Of a DNA stretch of 34,606 bases, positions 29,583 to 34,606 are shown one piece after another (positions within the stretch are counted from its first letter, which is position 1; each line of letters opens with the position of its first letter). The stretch is from an uncultured SAR86 cluster bacterium (GTDB taxonomy: Bacteria; Pseudomonadota; Gammaproteobacteria; Magnimaribacterales; Magnimaribacteraceae). A program made the translations under genes and the position numbers. The stretch is taken from assembly GCA_902514295.1 (NCBI GenBank), contig CABXQE010000013.1:1-34606 (forward strand). Reading direction: 5' to 3'. The notes beneath the pieces were generated by a model. The model was not told the DNA's origin. It was given only the letters and a program-made list of their open reading frames with translations, and did no database searches.

Positions 29583-30802
29583 GAAATAGATTCCTCAAAA
29601 ATTAGTGTTGCATTGGTACCGCCAAAACCAAAACTATTACTTAAAACCCTTTCTAAGTTAAAAGACTCATTTGTTTTTACTATTGGGAAGCTTTTTGCTT
29701 CTTCATCTATGTTTTCTATATTTGCTGACCCAGTAACAAATCCATGCTCTAACATGATTAGGCTATATATGGCTTCTTGCACGCCTGCTGCTCCAAGAGA
29801 GTGACCTGATAAAGATTTAGTAGAACTAATCATAGGTATTTCGTTACCAAATACATTCTTTATGGCATTAAGTTCCGTTATGTCTCCAGCAGGTGTACTT
29901 GTGCCATGAGCATTTATATAATCTACTTTTTTATTTCCACACATATCCCAGGCCAATTCCATGCATCTTTGTCCTCCTTCTCCAGAAGGGCTAACCATAT
30001 CTTGTCCATCTGACGTTGCTGCATAGCCTGTTAATTCTGCATATATCTTTGCCCCTCTAGATAAAGCATGTTGTTTTTCTTCAAGTATGACTGCTCCTCC
30101 TCCACCCGCAATAACAAAACCATCTCTATCTTGATCAAAAGCCCTTGAGGCCTTTTCTGGCGTGTCATTGTATTTAGTTGAAAGTGCTCCCATGGCATCA
30201 AACAAGCTTGTCATGCCCCAATGCTCTGCTTCTCCTCCACCTGCAATAATTACATCTTGCTTGTTTAATTGAATTTGCTCCATGCCAGCTCCAATACAAT
30301 GCGCACTAGTTGCGCAAGCAGAAGATATAGAATAATTAATACCTTTTATTCCAAATGAAGTGGCAAGGCAGGCTGATACAGTGCTTCCCATCGCTTTAGT
30401 TACTCTATAAGGGCCAATTCTTTTTAATCCTTTTGTTCTAAGAATATCTGCTGAATCTATTTGATCTTCGGAAGAGGCACCTCCTGAACCCATAATAATA
30501 CCTGTTCTGAAATCATTTAAAACTTCATCAGAAAGACTTGCATTATCTATAGCTTCTTTTGCACTAAGATATGCATAAGCAGCTGCATCACCCATAAATC
30601 TATAAAGTTTTCTGTCAATTTTTTCTTTGAGATCTAGGTCAGTTATAGAGCCAGAGATATAACTTCTTAATCCCAGTTCTTTATTAACCTCATTTATTGT
30701 TATTCCTGAAGTTGAATTTTTAAGAGATTCAGTTACAGCTACAACATCATTTCCTAGACTAGAAACTATCCCGTAACCTGTAACAACAATCTCTCTCATC
30801 AT
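29579..30802 (-). CDS. fabB: Beta-ketoacyl-ACP synthase I
   Basis: FabB elongates cis-3-decenoyl-ACP made by FabA, committing carbon to unsaturated fatty acids. The 407-residue protein has the catalytic triad C163 (in [11 protein letters not shown]), H299 ([11 protein letters not shown]) and H334 ([14 protein letters not shown]), with FabB-type sequence such as [17 protein letters not shown], which favours FabB over FabF. The start ATG overlaps the fabA stop by one base (TAATG on the minus strand); a second ATG follows immediately. The 3' end overlaps the ssb stop region on the other strand. Confidence 0.98.
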   Translation of the reverse strand: MMREIVVTGYGIVSSLGNDVVAVTESLKNSTSGITINEVNKELGLRSYISGSITDLDLKEKIDRKLYRFMGDAAAYAYLSAKEAIDNASLSDEVLNDFRTGIIMGSGGASSEDQIDSADILRTKGLKRIGPYRVTKAMGSTVSACLATSFGIKGINYSISSACATSAHCIGAGMEQIQLNKQDVIIAGGGEAEHWGMTSLFDAMGALSTKYNDTPEKASRAFDQDRDGFVIAGGGGAVILEEKQHALSRGAKIYAELTGYAATSDGQDMVSPSGEGGQRCMELAWDMCGNKKVDYINAHGTSTPAGDITELNAIKNVFGNEIPMISSTKSLSGHSLGAAGVQEAIYSLIMLEHGFVTGSANIENIDEEAKSFPIVKTNESFNLERVLSNSFGFGGTNATLIFEESIS

Positions 30803-31323
30803 TAAAAACCAGAAGTATCTTGGAAAAGTCCAACTTTAAGGCCTTTGGCTGAATAGATTTCCCTATCATCCACTAACATTGAACCTTCGCCTATTCCTAC
30901 CGTTAAATCTAAGTTCAATATTCTTTTCATATCTATTGTTAAAGTTACTTTCTTTGCTGTAGGTAAGACTTGTCCAAAGAATTTTACCTCTGATGCACCT
31001 AAAGCTCTTCCTCTCCCAGGGTTACCTAACCAACACAAATAGAATCCTACCAATTGCCACATAGCATCTAAGCCTAAGCAACCAGGCATAACTGGATCAC
31101 CTTTGAAATGGCAATCAAAAAACCACAGATCTGGGTTTACATCTAATTCTGCTATTATCTTGCCTTTTTTGTATTTTCCTTTTGAATCAGAGATCTCAGT
31201 AATCCTGTCAAACATAAGCATGTTTGGAGTAGGCAGTTTTCCGTTCTCTGGACCAAATAGATTTCCATCAGCACAATCTAATAATTCTTCTTTTGAGTAA
31301 CTATTTTTAGGTGAAAAAGCCAT
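30802..31323 (-). CDS. fabA: 3-hydroxydecanoyl-ACP dehydratase/isomerase
   Basis: FabA dehydrates 3-hydroxydecanoyl-ACP and isomerises the product to the cis-3 form, the anaerobic entry to unsaturated fatty acids. The 173 residues contain [20 protein letters not shown] with the catalytic H72 and D86, and the FabA-typical [19 protein letters not shown]. It is translationally linked to fabB by a one-base overlap. It lies 61 nt downstream of ispB on the same strand with no convincing terminator between them. Confidence 0.98.
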   Translation of the reverse strand: MAFSPKNSYSKEELLDCADGNLFGPENGKLPTPNMLMFDRITEISDSKGKYKKGKIIAELDVNPDLWFFDCHFKGDPVMPGCLGLDAMWQLVGFYLCWLGNPGRGRALGASEVKFFGQVLPTAKKVTLTIDMKRILNLDLTVGIGEGSMLVDDREIYSAKGLKVGLFQDTSGF

Positions 31324-31351
31324 TTATCTTTAGTCTTTATTTGATTTAAGT

Positions 31352-31380
31352 TGGATATGATACCTTAAAAGGGCTGGCAA
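31352..31380 (-). promoter_or_regulatory. Weak candidate promoter for fabA-fabB
   Basis: On the minus strand TTGCCA (31375-31380) is followed after 17 nt by TATCCA (31352-31357). The -35 box is good (5/6) but the -10 box is poor (3/6); TATCAT at 31357-31362 is a better -10 with no matching -35. No FabR-type palindrome is seen. A read-through transcript from ispB is the alternative. Confidence 0.3.
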
Positions 31381-31384
31381 GATC

Positions 31385-32350
31385 TTAAGTTACCCTAGAG
31401 TTGATATTCTCTACAATGTCAATTAGTCCAGTTTTGTAGTCAGATTCAGGGAAATTTTCTAATTCCTTGAAGCATGTTTCAGAAAATTTATTACATATCT
31501 CTTCAACCTTTCCTACTGCCCCAGTATCTTTAATTAGATTTATGATATTGTCGAAATCGCACTTATTTTCAGTAAATAAAGTCTCTAAAGTCATTGATCT
31601 GTCTTCTTCAGACATTAATGGGAGGGCAATTATTAAAGGTAGAGTAAATTTTCCTTCTTCAAAATCTTTTCCTATCTTCTTTCCAGTTAACTCTTCATCA
31701 CCAAAATAATCTAATAAGTCATCTTTAATCTGGAAATTCATCCCTAAAGAGACAGAGAAGTTAGTTAATGAAATAAGCTTGTCTTGATCACAGGAGGCTA
31801 GGGTAGCTGCAGTTATTGCTGAAGCCTTAAACAGCTCAGCAGTTTTTCTATCTATAATTTCGAAGTAATTTTTTTTCGAAAGTACTTCTTTTTTCTTCAA
31901 AGAAAGCTGAAGAACTTCCCCTTCAGAAATTCTATTAGTTGAATCAGCCAAGATTCTTATAATTTCCTGATTATCTAAACTTGCCATTAATTGGAATGCT
32001 TTAGAATAAACAAAGTCTCCTACTAGGACACTATGAGCATTATCCCATTTTGAATGAATGCTTTCTTTCCCTCTTCTTGTTGCGCTTTGATCAACTACAT
32101 CGTCATGTATTAAAGTTGCTGTGTGCAATAATTCTATAGAACTTGCCAATTTAATAAGCTGAGAACCCTTATAATTAAGCATTTTTGCGACCAAAATGCA
32201 TATAACGGGCCTTATTCTTTTTCCACCTGAATCAACTACGTATCCAGTCACTTCGGTAGCTAGGTCGATGTCAGAGCTTATTGAAGAAATTAATGTTTCT
32301 TCTAATTGAAGAAGTTCATTTTTTATAATATTTTTATAAAGTAGTTCCAT
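31385..32350 (-). CDS. ispB: Polyprenyl diphosphate synthase (octaprenyl type)
   Basis: This enzyme extends farnesyl diphosphate with isopentenyl units to make the side chain of ubiquinone or menaquinone. The 321 residues carry GGKRIRP, the first Asp-rich motif HDDVVD (D83, D84, D87) and the second FQIKDDLLD (D210, D211, D214). The position divergent from rplU-rpmA-obg is the standard ispB location in gammaproteobacteria and separates it from ispA. The chain length of the product cannot be fixed from sequence by eye. Confidence 0.95.
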   Translation of the reverse strand: MELLYKNIIKNELLQLEETLISSISSDIDLATEVTGYVVDSGGKRIRPVICILVAKMLNYKGSQLIKLASSIELLHTATLIHDDVVDQSATRRGKESIHSKWDNAHSVLVGDFVYSKAFQLMASLDNQEIIRILADSTNRISEGEVLQLSLKKKEVLSKKNYFEIIDRKTAELFKASAITAATLASCDQDKLISLTNFSVSLGMNFQIKDDLLDYFGDEELTGKKIGKDFEEGKFTLPLIIALPLMSEEDRSMTLETLFTENKCDFDNIINLIKDTGAVGKVEEICNKFSETCFKELENFPESDYKTGLIDIVENINSRVT

Positions 32351-32388
32351 GCAGTTGCTATTCTAAAATAACTAAGTGTTTTAAAGGA

Positions 32389-32394
32389 ATTATA
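32389..32394 (-). promoter_or_regulatory. Candidate -10 element for ispB
   Basis: The minus strand reads a perfect TATAAT at 32394-32389, about 39 nt before the ispB ATG at 32350. No good -35 box is seen at the proper distance. The element directly abuts the -35 box of the divergent rplU promoter (32395-32400). Confidence 0.45.
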
Positions 32395-32423
32395 TTGCGA
32401 TTAAGCCTTCTTTTTCGTATAGT
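32395..32423 (+). promoter_or_regulatory. Sigma70-type promoter for rplU-rpmA-obg
   Basis: TTGCGA (32395-32400), 17-nt spacer, TATAGT (32418-32423): 4/6 and 5/6 matches at ideal spacing. The discriminator GCTCATCC is C/G-rich for this genome. The predicted start near 32430 leaves a leader of about 28 nt holding the GGAG of rplU. Confidence 0.65.
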
Positions 32424-32457
32424 GCTCATCCTTAATTCCCTAGTTTTGGAGAAAAAA

Positions 32458-32769
32458 ATGTTTGCCGTAATAGAAAGCGGAGGAAAGCAACACACAGTAT
32501 CAGAAGGAGACAATCTTAAGATTGAGCTTGTTTCTGGAGAAGAAGGAAGCATTTTAGAGTTTGATAAAGTTCTAATGATTTCAGACGGTGAGAATTCTAA
32601 GATAGGAAGTCCTTACGTAGAAAATGCTAAAGTCACTGCTAAATTAATTTCTCATGGCAAACACGATAAAATAAAAGTCTTCAAAATGAAAAGAAGGAAA
32701 GACTATAGAAGGACTTATGGCCATAGACAAAATTTCAGCCAGGTTCAGATAGAGTCAATAAGTATTTAG
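32458..32769 (+). CDS. rplU: 50S ribosomal protein L21
   Basis: L21 binds 23S rRNA next to L20. The 103 residues equal the E. coli length and run from MFAVIESGGKQHTVSEGD to the basic KMKRRKDYRRTYGHRQNFSQ. ATG 32458 has GGAG at 32448-32451 as ribosome binding site. The in-frame TTG at 32395 is rejected because it lies in the promoter. It is the first gene of the rplU-rpmA-obg-proB unit. Confidence 0.98.
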   Translation: MFAVIESGGKQHTVSEGDNLKIELVSGEEGSILEFDKVLMISDGENSKIGSPYVENAKVTAKLISHGKHDKIKVFKMKRRKDYRRTYGHRQNFSQVQIESISI

Positions 32770-32782
32770 TTGAGGCGATAAG

Positions 32783-33040
32783 ATGGCACATAAAAAAGCA
32801 GGTGGAAGTAGTCGTAACGGACGAGATTCTCAATCGAAGCGATTGGGAGTAAAGAGTTTTGGTGGTCAAGAAGTACAGCCTGGAGCAATTATCGTTAGAC
32901 AAAGAGGAACAAAATTTCATCCTGGAAACAACGTTGGTTGTGGAAAAGACCATACTTTGTATTCAAAAGTTGCTGGTAAAGTTTCTTTTGTTAAGAAAGG
33001 ACCTAAATTAAGGCAATTTGTAAACGTAGATCCAGTCTAA
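32783..33040 (+). CDS. rpmA: 50S ribosomal protein L27
   Basis: L27 reaches the peptidyl-transferase centre with its N-terminal tail. The 85 residues start [20 protein letters not shown], the gammaproteobacterial form without the cleaved N-terminal extension found in Firmicutes. The core [24 protein letters not shown] is conserved. It lies 13 nt after rplU, with an obvious shared transcript. Confidence 0.98.
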   Translation: MAHKKAGGSSRNGRDSQSKRLGVKSFGGQEVQPGAIIVRQRGTKFHPGNNVGCGKDHTLYSKVAGKVSFVKKGPKLRQFVNVDPV

Positions 33041-33060
33041 GTTTCCTTCCCATTTATTAA

Positions 33061-34606
<1,546 letters not shown>

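Noticed and set aside
31363-31372. CCTT-AA-AAGG stem between ispB and fabA as a terminator
   Set aside because: Four pairs with a two-base loop cannot form a stable hairpin and no T-tract follows.
32395-32457. Upstream TTG start for rplU
   Set aside because: The codon is part of the -35 box, and L21 has its standard length from ATG 32458.

Overview
The window is a block of core housekeeping genes from an AT-rich, tightly packed bacterial chromosome. G+C is in the mid-30s percent by eye, not counted. Protein sequences match gammaproteobacterial families closely: RpoC metal-binding and catalytic residues fall at E. coli numbering, FabA and FabB are both present, and ispB is divergent from rplU-rpmA-obg-proB as in Pseudomonas-type gammaproteobacteria. 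Short intergenic gaps, high A+T and lean proteins suggest a streamlined marine gammaproteobacterium. A SAR86-like lineage is my best guess, but it is an inference that needs a marker-gene tree.

Layout, left to right. (1) 1-9916: the end of rplA, an L10-type mRNA leader, then rplJ-rplL-rpoB-rpoC. (2) 9921-12991: a near-consensus promoter, then rpsL-rpsG-fusA and an intrinsic terminator. No tuf follows fusA. (3) 13003-26233: one strong promoter and a leader with two terminator-like hairpins, followed by 27 genes from rpsJ to rplQ. These are the S10, spc and alpha operons joined with gaps of at most 15 nt, including small genes rpmD and rpmJ at 21381 and 23351. (4) 26223-29582: uvrA on the minus strand and ssb on the plus strand, divergent. 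uvrA overlaps the rplQ tail and ssb overlaps the fabB tail. (5) 29579-32350: ispB-fabA-fabB on the minus strand. (6) 32395-34606: the divergent rplU-rpmA-obg-proB unit, with proB cut by the window end.

Together these genes make most of the ribosome (3 large-subunit proteins on the left, the whole S10/spc/alpha set, L21 and L27), the RNA polymerase catalytic core (alpha, beta, beta'), EF-G, the SecY channel and the ribosome-assembly GTPase Obg. The accessory functions are nucleotide excision repair (UvrA), single-strand DNA binding (SSB), unsaturated fatty-acid synthesis (FabA/FabB), the quinone side chain (IspB) and the first step of proline synthesis (ProB).

No intergenic stretch exceeds 300 bases. 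The longest are 12944-13164 and 513-697, and both are filled with regulatory structure. I see no mobile element, CRISPR array, tRNA, rRNA, defence locus or unknown gene. I did not find a new biological system. What merits a second look is regulatory: which classic r-protein control regions were kept (L10 leader, S10 leader) and which seem squeezed out (rplL-rpoB attenuator, S7 site, spc and alpha leaders), plus several compact divergent promoters.
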